Positions 27,186 through 35,819 of a stretch of 64,000 bases of DNA are shown here, in pieces. This stretch comes from Paraburkholderia caffeinilytica (GTDB lineage: Bacteria > Pseudomonadota > Gammaproteobacteria > Burkholderiales > Burkholderiaceae), in NCBI RefSeq assembly GCF_003368325.1, contig NZ_CP031467.1, positions 2,852,001-2,916,000 of the forward strand. The letters are read 5' to 3'. The position numbers and the translations under genes were made by a program. Numbering within the stretch: the stretch's first letter is position 1; each line of letters starts with the position of its first letter. Under the pieces are notes generated by a model that was not told the DNA's origin, ran no database searches, and saw only the letters and a program-made list of their open reading frames with translations.

Positions 27186-28196
27186 TCATTGCCCTATTCG
27201 GCGCAGCGTTGAGACCAATGACCGTAGCGGTCCGGTTATTTTCCAAGAAGTGGAATTTCTGAGTTCTTGGATCGCCTGGTGTGCCGCCTCCAATTTTCTC
27301 GAAAGGGCAAGATTGCGCGACCGTTCGAAGTCGAGTAGACCTGCGAGCGCTTCGTCGCTCGGAACGGAATTCCGCGGCACGGAAGTCTTCGCGGCACTCT
27401 TCATGGCCGTCCAACTGTCGACGATTTGCTGTTGGTCGTCCGAAGCTTTTAGCGTGACGAAGAATTCGATTTCATAGCGCTCTGTGTCGAAGAAATTGGC
27501 ACAGGCGAAGTGGACCAGTCCGGTGAGTGTCAGACTCTCAAACAGACTCGCGAATGAGCGGGGTGTGAACGTCCAGCAATGCACGTCATGGTATGTGCCG
27601 TTCTGGAACGCATCGCGTGCAGGTGAAATTGCGTCTGCAAATGAATGGCAGCGCTCAACCGATTCGGCATTCAACTCGGTGTCCCAAGCGCGTCTGGCGT
27701 CGACATGGGAGACGTTCAACAGATGGTCGAGGATGCATATGGGTTGCGGTACACGCGCATGCGCAATGTAAGCGCTCAGAACATCGCATAGTTCCGTTTC
27801 GCGGCGGATGAGATCAAAGGTAAAACGCTTGTCAGGGACGGCGAGCCTCAGTTCTCCCTGCCGCTTTAGAATGGAATGCAGTTCCTCAAGCCATGTGATC
27901 AGGTCGGGGACGTGTTCGATTACGTGGGACGCAATGACATAGTCCACTGTCCTGCTCTTGAGGCACTCGCGCAATGTTCGGGTACCCCAAACAGCATCGA
28001 TATCAACAATCTCGGCGATATCGACTGCGGGGTCGTTCCGATATTTGTTTCTTAGAGATTCGGAATCGGCATGGTCAATGTAGATGACATTACCTTCCGA
28101 TTTTGTCACGACAGGACGAAATAGAGGTCCGATCTCCATACCGGTCAGTTGCTTCAGATTCAGCCCGTCGAGTAATTTCTGCTTGCGATTCATCAA
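27186..28196 (-). CDS. Class I SAM-dependent methyltransferase with C-terminal helical tail
   Basis: 336 residues. The N-terminal 230 or so form a type 11 methyltransferase (MEIGPLFRPV motif I near residue 20; DYVIASHVIEHVPD near 83). The last 70 residues (DEALAGLLDFERSRNLALSRKLEAAHQAI, then LRNSTSWKITGPLR) look like a short coiled coil followed by an amphipathic basic segment. That ending recurs in O-antigen glycosyltransferases and methyltransferases and may dock the protein to the membrane. It may methylate O-antigen sugars or cap chains. It is transcribed toward the plus-strand gtrA gene, convergent with an 17-bp gap. Confidence 0.8.
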   Translation of the reverse strand: MMNRKQKLLDGLNLKQLTGMEIGPLFRPVVTKSEGNVIYIDHADSESLRNKYRNDPAVDIAEIVDIDAVWGTRTLRECLKSRTVDYVIASHVIEHVPDLITWLEELHSILKRQGELRLAVPDKRFTFDLIRRETELCDVLSAYIAHARVPQPICILDHLLNVSHVDARRAWDTELNAESVERCHSFADAISPARDAFQNGTYHDVHCWTFTPRSFASLFESLTLTGLVHFACANFFDTERYEIEFFVTLKASDDQQQIVDSWTAMKSAAKTSVPRNSVPSDEALAGLLDFERSRNLALSRKLEAAHQAIQELRNSTSWKITGPLRSLVSTLRRIGQ

Positions 28197-28786
28197 CTAT
28201 TTCCTCGCAAAGTGAGCACTGAAACGATACCGTTCACCTGTCTTGGCTAAAGATGATCTTTGCGTGCCGAAGTCCCTGCCGGATCCGCACCCAAATTGAA
28301 TGCACTCGGGATTGCCTCGTGAACGGTTGAGGAAAAGATCAAGACCTAAGCGTGAGGTTGATCTGGGTAGGCCCTTGGGCGTAGAGATAGGGCGGCGTGC
28401 TGCGGCGTGGCTCATTCACGGTTCGACTTTCGACCGCTAATTTGTCTATGATAGTGCCGGCAGCTACGGGAAGCGATCTGTTTTACTCGTCTTCCTGGGA
28501 GGCACCCTCAACCGATCGTCAGGAAGAGCGGCGATAGCGCGATGTCAGGCGAGGCAGACATCACCGGATTGCTTCCATTTTAGGGAGTTTTGCAGAAGTG
28601 GCAAAGCCGACAGATGTGAGTTGAGACAGGCTCTCCTGCGGCGTTGGCGAATCCGATCCGGCCCGCGTCTGGCAAAGCGTCTTTGATCGCCTAGGAAATG
28701 TCCGACGCTCGCTGGAAGACCTTCTTTGATGCTCAAAGCGAGAGCGTCAGAGCGTGCCTTCCAGCGTTGTCTGTTTGAAGCACTTG
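28197..28786. other. 590-bp gap without a recognisable gene
   Basis: Short open frames of 72-109 codons exist, but their products look like random low-complexity translations and none has a convincing ribosome site. Base composition is closer to even than in the flanking core genes. It may be a decayed gene or a recombination scar. No inverted repeats or target duplications of an insertion sequence were seen. Confidence 0.5.
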
Positions 28787-30727
28787 TTACTTCGTGGAGG
28801 AAAAGAGTTTTTGTGCGTCTGCTTGCGGCTGCATGCGAAGGGTCTCCAGCGTCACATGAATATTCTTTTTCCAAAGGAGATTGCTCGGCGAGACAAGGCG
28901 AATCTCTTTGACGCTTGCAGTATCGTGCCCAGCTGCCATCGCGACAAAATCATCGTTGGATGCCACTAGGGGAGACAGCACGAAACCGGTTTCCCCCATC
29001 TCTGGGATATATCGGTAACGAACGGTTTTGCCAGTCGTCAAAGCAAGTTCGATATATACCTGAGGCAATTTATAAGCCATCAGAACGGCTTGCCCTAGCA
29101 ACGTGGGGCGCATGTGTATGCGCGCGATCACTATTCCGTCGTGAGCGGGAATGACGACCGGTTCGTTAGTTTTGGCATCCGTGTCGACGAGAGGCGTCGT
29201 GCTGGTTGCCCTTGGAGGCAACGTCTTTTTCATCTGAATGAATTTTCCCTGCTGCCCAACGATCGAGTAATTCGTCAGCAAGGCTCCCCAACTCAGCGCA
29301 TCTTCCAGCGCACGGAGTCGGTCGTCGATCGCTCCGACGGAGAAGAGGACATTCTGCGGAGCAGACTTGCCTGTCAGATGGTCCGCGTTCGCCTGGTCAA
29401 GTTGCGGTCGATAGACTGAATAGCTTTGCAGAATGGGACGCCCCAACCATGGAATGTCATTTGCGAAAAGCATGGACAGATCTGTTGGATACACGTCCGT
29501 CGTACCTTCGATGCCGCTTACCGGTTCGGTTTGCCGGACCTTCATGAGACCATTTGTGAACTCATTGCCGAAATAGGCTGGATCAGTGAGGCGGCGTGCC
29601 AATCCATCTGACGTCATCGCGTATGACCAGAGGGGGCGATCAGCTATGTATTTGAGCGACCCCTGAGCCATTGACAATTCAAGCGATATCCAGATCGCGA
29701 TGGATGCACACCCCAAGACCACTGCCTCGCGTTTGCGCAGCATTGTGGCGAGGGATAGAGCTACAAACAGGAGCGAGGTTGAGGACATGCGCTGATGACC
29801 GTCCTGGCGCACGAAACCGGCCTTGAATACAACAAAGAGATAGAAAGCAAGGCCAAGCACCGGTAACAGGCGCCGGTATCCTCGCTCCGAATTTACGAAA
29901 AACATCCATAGTGCTACCACGGCGGGTAGCATCCACAAGCCTACTTCGAGGAAAGGTCCATGAACTGACATTGCCTCGGAATATCCCGAGATGATCGGTC
30001 GCTGGGCTGTGAAGAAATTGGGTAGATTGACAAGGGATTGCCCACTCGCGCTCCAGCCAATACATAAGGATACGATCGCGACAATGGCTGACGTTGCGGC
30101 TAACGTTATTCGGCGCGCCAGGATAAGCATCAGGATTGCGCATCCGAGTTCGCCAAATGCCAGTCCAGCAAAACTTCCTTTGATAAGCGGCAGTGTGGAT
30201 ACCCCGCATACCGACACCAGAAAAAGGGTTGCGCGTGCCGGCGTGAGCTTCAGAAAGTTCGGGTGATCTTCCGCGCAACTGAGTCGTGCTGTAGCGAGCA
30301 GAACGACCAACGGTACGGCAAAGAAAATTGTGTCGCGAAGAATCGATTCCGAAATCGCCAGTGGTAGGAGAAGAAGTAGCGCGGGACGTCGATCAAAAGC
30401 GAGCAGTGCGAATCCGGCACATAAACCCGCTGCGATGATCGCGCTACCGATTAGCATGATTGTGTCGGTCGCCGGATGATAAAGCGTTGTGTAGACGGAA
30501 GCCCATGGACCGAAGGTGAAAATCACATCCTTGCCAAACACCATGTGCTCGGCAACAGCGACATTCATTGCGAACGCCCAGGACATGTCCAGACTGGGAA
30601 CTTGGGCAAACCACGGCTGGAATGGCACGATTATGAGGCCGGAGACCAGAAGGGCTGCCACAGCCGACAATCGAACCAGCCAATCCTGCCATGCATAGCG
30701 GGCGCCACTAGTTTGCGTTGCGCTCAT
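28787..30727 (-). CDS. Polytopic membrane protein of unknown function
   Basis: 646 residues. About eleven hydrophobic spans cover residues 15-375, followed by a soluble C-terminal domain of about 270 residues. The first extracytoplasmic loop holds SLDMSWAFAMNVAVAEHMVFGKDVIF, with an Asp in the position typical of GT-C enzymes, then FTFGPWASVY. It may be a GT-C glycosyltransferase or O-antigen polymerase, but I recognise no specific family. Codon use appears less GC-biased than the rfb genes, suggesting transfer. Its ATG overlaps the stop of a short upstream frame (ATGA at 30724-30727). Confidence 0.6.
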   Translation of the reverse strand: MSATQTSGARYAWQDWLVRLSAVAALLVSGLIIVPFQPWFAQVPSLDMSWAFAMNVAVAEHMVFGKDVIFTFGPWASVYTTLYHPATDTIMLIGSAIIAAGLCAGFALLAFDRRPALLLLLPLAISESILRDTIFFAVPLVVLLATARLSCAEDHPNFLKLTPARATLFLVSVCGVSTLPLIKGSFAGLAFGELGCAILMLILARRITLAATSAIVAIVSLCIGWSASGQSLVNLPNFFTAQRPIISGYSEAMSVHGPFLEVGLWMLPAVVALWMFFVNSERGYRRLLPVLGLAFYLFVVFKAGFVRQDGHQRMSSTSLLFVALSLATMLRKREAVVLGCASIAIWISLELSMAQGSLKYIADRPLWSYAMTSDGLARRLTDPAYFGNEFTNGLMKVRQTEPVSGIEGTTDVYPTDLSMLFANDIPWLGRPILQSYSVYRPQLDQANADHLTGKSAPQNVLFSVGAIDDRLRALEDALSWGALLTNYSIVGQQGKFIQMKKTLPPRATSTTPLVDTDAKTNEPVVIPAHDGIVIARIHMRPTLLGQAVLMAYKLPQVYIELALTTGKTVRYRYIPEMGETGFVLSPLVASNDDFVAMAAGHDTASVKEIRLVSPSNLLWKKNIHVTLETLRMQPQADAQKLFSSTK

Positions 30728-30963
30728 GATTTCCTGACGAATTTAATGTTTTTCTTGACCGCGTTCATCGGAAGCAGGCCAGCACCGATAGGCATAAGAA
30801 GTGGGAAGATGCTCATGTCGAACATGGCGTTCCAGTCAATGTCCGTGACTGACTTCGCCAGTGGTTGGGTAAAGATGGCCGAATGGTAGCAGAATCGGTA
30901 AACGCCGTTTTTAGCGTGTAGTGGCAAAGGCGTCGCGAAAGATGTGAACGGATGCGGTATCAA
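30724..30963 (-). CDS. Short hypothetical ORF or gene remnant coupled to the 28787 gene
   Basis: 79 codons. The last 33 contain a hydrophobic stretch (SIFPLLMPIGAGLLP) and a basic end. The stop codon overlaps the start of the 646-residue membrane protein as ATGA, the arrangement of coupled genes. It could be a real small membrane protein (from Met47, 33 residues) or the 3' remnant of a larger upstream gene that has decayed. The evidence is positional only. Confidence 0.3.
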   Translation of the reverse strand: MIPHPFTSFATPLPLHAKNGVYRFCYHSAIFTQPLAKSVTDIDWNAMFDMSIFPLLMPIGAGLLPMNAVKKNIKFVRKS

Positions 30964-31526
30964 ATTTCGCGCAACACTATGTCAAATCGCGTGCAACCCC
31001 ACCCTTAGCGAGATCCTTGTAGAGTCCTGGTTCTTCGTCCCATTGATCCTCATATGGCGTGGGCGAGAAAAACGATACCCGTCATACATGGACGTGGCGG
31101 CAATCGGGGTGGCAAGCAGCGAGGCCCAAACAGAGAGGGTGCGCGACAGCGTATTCTTCAGCAATGGGCGCGCGAGAATGCCACCCGAACCGCCCGCGTT
31201 AGTCAGTGCTATCGCGACGGCGGTTATCCTCAGCACTTCGAGTGCTCCAACTTACGTTCCCCCTCCATCGTCGCCGCTGCGAGTACAGCGAGAACGATCC
31301 TCCATTGGCAACCCCTTCGGCTTTACCGGCAAGCATTGGAACGAACTGCCCCAGAGCGAATGATCGGGAGCGCCGACCTCGATGAAAACGGCCGACGGCC
31401 CAGTGTTGTCCTGTGCCCGCGCGAGCACGATTTCAATGCATGCCATGTACAATTACCAATCCTTACACGGTCGAAACGGTAAGCGCAACGCACACCTTCG
31501 GCCAAGCGGAGAGGGAGACAGGACCA
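30964..31526. other. About 560 bp without a convincing gene
   Basis: The opposite strand has an 84-codon frame (30982-31236) starting with a hydrophobic segment, and several overlapping short frames. None resembles a known family. Together with the ATGA-coupled fragment at 30724-30963 this may be a degenerate minus-strand gene. The promoter of the 31527 gene should lie in its right part, but no good -35/-10 pair was found. Confidence 0.4.
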
Positions 31527-32255
31527 ATGCGCGAAGCGCCGATTCACCCAAACGATGACATGTTCCACGGTTCGCACGAGCACTACGCTTCGGTCGGCAC
31601 GCAAATGGCCAACTTCGTTGCGCAGGCGGCCGAACTGGCTGGCACCGAATCGCCGACGATTCTCGAACTCCCATGCGGATATGGCCGCGTAACGCGTCAA
31701 CTGGTGGAGCGATTTGACCCTTCGCGCATTCATGTGGCGGATATCATGGCCCCGTCCGTCGATTTCTGCGTGAAGACATTCGGGACCATCGGGTACCACG
31801 TCACCGAACCTGTGTACGAGTTTAAAAACATCCCTGCAGACGCATTCGATGTTGCTGCGCTAGGCTCGCTCGTTACGCATTTGTCCAGTCACAACGCTCG
31901 CTCGGTCATCAAACATTTCTTTTCGAAGATCAGGTCGGGTGGCGTCGGCGTCGTGACTACGCACGGCGAGAAATCTCGCGAGCATCTGGGCATCGGGGAT
32001 TGCTATCAAGTGGGCGAGGCGGCACGTCAACATCTGTTGAACAGCTACGACGCAAATCAGTTTGGCTTCGTGAACTATCGAGCCGATCACTCACTCGAGG
32101 CAAAGACCGTGGATTACATTGGCGATAGCTACGGTATCTCGCTGATTCCCGGTGACTGGGTGAAAGACGTCTGCGCCGAAAACGGCCTGACTATCGTCGA
32201 ACACCGCCCCGGTGGCTGGGACGGTCACCAGGACGTTTTTCTAATCAGGAAATAA
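31527..32255 (+). CDS. Class I SAM-dependent methyltransferase
   Basis: 242-residue methyltransferase. The SAM-binding motif ILELPCGYGRVTRQL is near residue 47, with a post-motif acid in HVADIMAPS and FDVAALGSLVTHLSS near 110. The ATG at 31527 is preceded by GGGAGACAGGA and is preferred to the upstream frame opening at 31413. It stands alone on the plus strand, convergent with the 32293-42383 operon. It probably methylates a glycan or glycan precursor; the substrate is unknown. Confidence 0.8.
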   Translation: MREAPIHPNDDMFHGSHEHYASVGTQMANFVAQAAELAGTESPTILELPCGYGRVTRQLVERFDPSRIHVADIMAPSVDFCVKTFGTIGYHVTEPVYEFKNIPADAFDVAALGSLVTHLSSHNARSVIKHFFSKIRSGGVGVVTTHGEKSREHLGIGDCYQVGEAARQHLLNSYDANQFGFVNYRADHSLEAKTVDYIGDSYGISLIPGDWVKDVCAENGLTIVEHRPGGWDGHQDVFLIRK

Positions 32256-32292
32256 TTTAATCTACGCCGCTTTGCATCGTTGGCACCCGATG

Positions 32293-33171
32293 CTAACCCC
32301 GGGTAACGACATTCATCGTATGTGGATGCGGTCGCAAAGCATAGTAGTCGAAGAAATGCTGTTGCCACAGCGCGCAGACCGTATCCATCTGTTCGATGAG
32401 ATCTGATCCGAAAGCATGGTCGGAGTCTGCCGCATCGATTTTGGCTTGCATGCGATCGAACAGCAGTCGCTCAAAGTCGTTGTTGCAATAGCCCTTTATT
32501 TGCTCGTGCGTGAGCGGATAGGGCACGGCGTTCAAGCCTGCATGAGTCGATACGAAAGTGCTGAATAGACGCTCGACAATGAACGGCAGAAAAGGCGCGG
32601 GATCTGTATGGCTGGTCTCCGCCATGACGTTTCGTGCCACGGCGTGAGCCGGTTCAGACTCCAGAAATTCGGCGATCGGAACCAGAACGCCGCCTACGTA
32701 GCGCTCCCAGAATAGCTGGGACCCCACCCAGAAATTGCTATAGGCGAGGTACCGCGAATCGTGCCTCGGCGTATCGCCAAGCGTCCAACCCAACTTGCAG
32801 GCGTCGATGAGTTCTTGCGCCGCACGGGTCAGTCCCGGATGAGCGTGTTCGCCTTGCATCCAGACGTTATACGACCAATAGGCAATCTGCGGAAATGGAT
32901 TGATGAAGCAGACGTCCGCCTTGGCGTGCGCGCGCACGAATTCGAGGAAGCGGGCGCCCGATATCTTTGCCTTCAGGTTGAACTTCGGCGAGAACAATCC
33001 CGTGAAGTCGTGGCGTAGATGAACCTTGTTGCGATACATGTCGACAAGGATCCCGAATTCACGCCACTCTGAGCGTGTGTTTTCCGCACGCACGAGGGGA
33101 ATAAACTCAGGGTCGGCGAGTGCCTGATCCTTCGCGTAAAGCGGTTCGTAGATCGCAACGCTCTTGTTCAT
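32293..33171 (-). CDS. Conserved-looking protein of unknown function in glycosyltransferase operon
   Basis: 292 residues; I do not recognise the family. The product is soluble, begins with SVAIYEPLYAKDQALADPEFIPLVRAEN, and has a central aromatic-rich segment (FINPFPQIAYWSYNVWMQGEHAHPGLT, about residues 90-116) with several His and Asp residues. There are no membrane spans, Rossmann motif or DXD. The ATG at 33171 overlaps the histidine-phosphatase stop (ATGA). It is the last gene of the eight-gene minus-strand operon, so a role in the same glycan is likely. Confidence 0.6.
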   Translation of the reverse strand: MNKSVAIYEPLYAKDQALADPEFIPLVRAENTRSEWREFGILVDMYRNKVHLRHDFTGLFSPKFNLKAKISGARFLEFVRAHAKADVCFINPFPQIAYWSYNVWMQGEHAHPGLTRAAQELIDACKLGWTLGDTPRHDSRYLAYSNFWVGSQLFWERYVGGVLVPIAEFLESEPAHAVARNVMAETSHTDPAPFLPFIVERLFSTFVSTHAGLNAVPYPLTHEQIKGYCNNDFERLLFDRMQAKIDAADSDHAFGSDLIEQMDTVCALWQQHFFDYYALRPHPHTMNVVTRG

Positions 33172-33761
33172 ACCTGGCCTACGCGCTCCACGCAGTAGCG
33201 TTTCAGGTCGCCGCGCCACTTCAGGTAAGTGAATGACGCATTGGGGACGGTGAAGCTGGGGTAATGCGTTTCGATGGGAATGCCCAGCAGGTGCTGTAGA
33301 ACCACGCTGATGGGTCCGCCGTGTGCAACTGCTGCAGTCAATCCCGGTTCCGATGCATGGGGCAGTACTTCGAGATCTACCCAGTTGCGCACGCGATCGG
33401 CCATATCCAGATGCGACTCACCGCCTTCATAGCGATTGGTGATGTCGTGGTTGAACGTCGGATGCGCGGCGTTAAAGTCAGCTTCACGCCACGTGGCATA
33501 GATGCCGGGATTGGTCTCGGCAAGCCGGGAGTCGAGCTTCATCGGCGCTGAATCACCGAAGACGATTTGCGCTGTCTCATGCGCACGCCTCCACGGGCTG
33601 CAAAAGATGGGGGAGGGTTGATAAGCAAACCGCTCCAGTGTCTTCGCAAGCTGTGTGGACTGTGTTTTACCGAGGTCCGTGAGCGGATCCTGGTTGGTCG
33701 AAATGAGCAGTCCTTGCGCATTAGCGGTCGACTGGCCGTGCCTGATCAGTAGAAGGTCCAT
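33168..33761 (-). CDS. Histidine phosphatase family protein
   Basis: 197-residue member of the phosphoglycerate-mutase-like superfamily. The phospho-accepting histidine is in LLIRHGQSTANAQG near residue 4, the second conserved region in SPWRRAHETAQIVF near 55, and the second histidine in AVAHGGPISVVL near 145. It may dephosphorylate a sugar phosphate or nucleotide-sugar precursor, as GmhB/CobC-like enzymes do, but no substrate can be named. It overlaps the following gene and lies 17 bp after a glycosyltransferase gene. Confidence 0.85.
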   Translation of the reverse strand: MDLLLIRHGQSTANAQGLLISTNQDPLTDLGKTQSTQLAKTLERFAYQPSPIFCSPWRRAHETAQIVFGDSAPMKLDSRLAETNPGIYATWREADFNAAHPTFNHDITNRYEGGESHLDMADRVRNWVDLEVLPHASEPGLTAAVAHGGPISVVLQHLLGIPIETHYPSFTVPNASFTYLKWRGDLKRYCVERVGQV

Positions 33762-33778
33762 AGTTCGGATTGAGTCGG

Positions 33779-34834
33779 CTAGATTGAATTTTCGCTGGTT
33801 AAAAGTGCCATTAGCGTCTGCGCGGGTGCCGCAAGTCCAAACCGCTGGTGCACATCGTCGAACGCATTGCGTTTCAGCTTCTGTCGCAACTGGCTATCCT
33901 GATACATCTGCTCCATGGCCTCTGCCCACTCGTCAGGCGTATTGTTCACGAGATAGCCCGTCACGCCGTGCGTAACCGCATCTTCGTATACGGGGCTTTT
34001 CGAATAGATGCCCGGAATGCCGAGACTGCCATAGTCGATGTATTTGATACATGACTTGCAACTATTGAAGAACAGCGCCTCGGGGTCTTCCCGGCCGCCG
34101 AGCGGAACAACCGAGAACAGATAACCCGCATCGCGTATGGCGGACTTATAGGCCGCGTTGTCGAGAAAGCCCTTGGCTGTCAGGCGCGGAATCCGGGACA
34201 TTTCCGGAAATCCATCGCCCCAAAATTCCAGCGACACTTCCGAATGCCGGTTCATGAAGTCCACAAGAACCTTGAAAAAGTCCTTTCTGAAGTGGACGAG
34301 TTTGATGCCGTCGGTGTTCGAAAACATGATCTTTGGCGGTTGGACCTCTCTCCAACCGCTCGGGCTCGCCGGAATGGCGCTGTGATCAAACCCGTTGGAA
34401 ATGATCGATACGGACGAACGAATGCGCTGCAATTTATTGCGCAGCACGTCGTTGGATACGGTCGCTACGGAAGCATGCCGCAGCAGCCAGGTTATGTTCG
34501 CCAGCAGGTCGTCGTTCAGATCAGTGACGCTGTACATCGGCAAGTCGATGATCCAGTCGTCCATGTCGTAGATGGTTCGCAGGCCCAGATCGTTGGCCAT
34601 GCGCATCAAATCTACCGCGCGGTTGGAGGTATGTTTATTGAACAATACCGCGTCAAAGCGCCTGAGCTGTCCGATGGTGATGTCGCCTTCGACAATCTCT
34701 TCCCATTCGATCATGCCGAGATTGGCCATATAACCGAGCAGGGGACCGAAGCGGGCGGCAATCGACCTCGACATCAGTTTGTCGTGCGATAGCGAAATGC
34801 GCTGCACTACCAGTAATCGTGGGATTCTTGGCAT
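33779..34834 (-). CDS. Glycosyltransferase, GT-B fold
   Basis: 351 residues. The N-terminal RLLVVQRISLSHDKLMSR and YDMDDWIID near residue 100 are typical of GT4-like enzymes in O-antigen clusters. The C-terminal half has YIDYGSLGIPGIYSKSPVYEDAVTHGVTGYLV near 270, matching the donor-site region of glycosyltransferase group 1. The usual E-x7-E is not clear. It begins one base after the stop of the upstream glycosyltransferase gene. Confidence 0.78.
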   Translation of the reverse strand: MPRIPRLLVVQRISLSHDKLMSRSIAARFGPLLGYMANLGMIEWEEIVEGDITIGQLRRFDAVLFNKHTSNRAVDLMRMANDLGLRTIYDMDDWIIDLPMYSVTDLNDDLLANITWLLRHASVATVSNDVLRNKLQRIRSSVSIISNGFDHSAIPASPSGWREVQPPKIMFSNTDGIKLVHFRKDFFKVLVDFMNRHSEVSLEFWGDGFPEMSRIPRLTAKGFLDNAAYKSAIRDAGYLFSVVPLGGREDPEALFFNSCKSCIKYIDYGSLGIPGIYSKSPVYEDAVTHGVTGYLVNNTPDEWAEAMEQMYQDSQLRQKLKRNAFDDVHQRFGLAAPAQTLMALLTSENSI

Positions 34835-34835
34835 A

Positions 34836-35819
34836 TCAAATACTTTCTCTTGCTAGCATCTCGGCAAGCTGTGGCCCAATGGTTGAAGCTGAATGCCGGT
34901 CCAGCACACGCTCGTACGTCTGCAAGATTTTCGATTCACGATCCGCGTCGGTCATGGCGGCTTCGATCGCGTTGGCCAATCCTTGTACCGAATCGGTGGG
35001 CGCATACCAGACACCGTCTGCGAAATGCTCGCGTTGCCAGGGGCCATCTCCAATAACAAGCGGTTTGCGCATGATGGCGCCCTCCAGGCTCGAACGTCCC
35101 GGCGGATCGATGCTGGCCTCAACGATGACGGCACAGTTGGAAATGATCGAACGCAGGAGCGCACTGCATGGCTGCACGAAGGGCAGGAAGGTGATGCCGG
35201 GGTGCGCTTCCTCCACACATTGCCGGTAATACGCATCGTCTCTCGCGCCCCCGACGAATACGCCTTCAAGCTTGAGCTCGTTCAACGCCCGGATCAATTG
35301 CAGCTGGTTCTTGATCGGTTCAATCAGGCCGAGGCATAACGCGAAGTTAGTCGCATTGCAAATCGTTGACAGCAAGTCGTTGTCGGCCGGAGCGAGAAAG
35401 CGATCGGACACACAGGTGGGAATCACCTGGAGCTTGTCGTCCGGGACGGGGACATACTGCGTAAAGTTGGCGAGTTCCGCTTGTGATTTGAATAACAGCT
35501 TGTGCGCGCCACGCGTGATTTCGACAATTCTCTCGACCTCGTTAGCGGGCGGTGCGTCGGTCCACCAGACATTCGGCCAAAGAAAGATCGGTTTGTTCTT
35601 GAGTTTGGCCTCTCGAAGAATCGCTTCTCCGTCGGCGTGCACCGAGAAATGGATGACGCCGTCGTAAAAGCTCAATGGACGGCTGCCGATTCCGTAAATG
35701 TCCGTATGAACACCGGAATCCCTCATGATTTCGGCGACCTGTACGAGTTCGGACTCGCCTCCGCCGCTCACCGTGAATGCTGTGCTGTACGTGGTGAGCA
35801 GGAATTTCAAACCCGTCAT
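34836..35819 (-). CDS. Glycosyltransferase family 4 protein
   Basis: 327 residues. The N-terminus TTYSTAFTVSGGGESELVQVAEIM has the GGGE acceptor-loop motif, and FVGGARDDAYYRQCVEEAHPG and SSLEGAIMRKPLVIGDGP (about 255) form the donor site. The ATG at 35819 has GGGAGAA upstream and overlaps the previous stop; the frame continues upstream to 35861 inside the neighbouring gene. It is closely similar in layout to the 41406-42383 protein. Confidence 0.83.
   Translation of the reverse strand: MTGLKFLLTTYSTAFTVSGGGESELVQVAEIMRDSGVHTDIYGIGSRPLSFYDGVIHFSVHADGEAILREAKLKNKPIFLWPNVWWTDAPPANEVERIVEITRGAHKLLFKSQAELANFTQYVPVPDDKLQVIPTCVSDRFLAPADNDLLSTICNATNFALCLGLIEPIKNQLQLIRALNELKLEGVFVGGARDDAYYRQCVEEAHPGITFLPFVQPCSALLRSIISNCAVIVEASIDPPGRSSLEGAIMRKPLVIGDGPWQREHFADGVWYAPTDSVQGLANAIEAAMTDADRESKILQTYERVLDRHSASTIGPQLAEMLARESI

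Noticed and set aside
28197..28786. Possible insertion-sequence remnant
   Set aside because: No terminal inverted repeats, target duplication or transposase motif could be found by eye.
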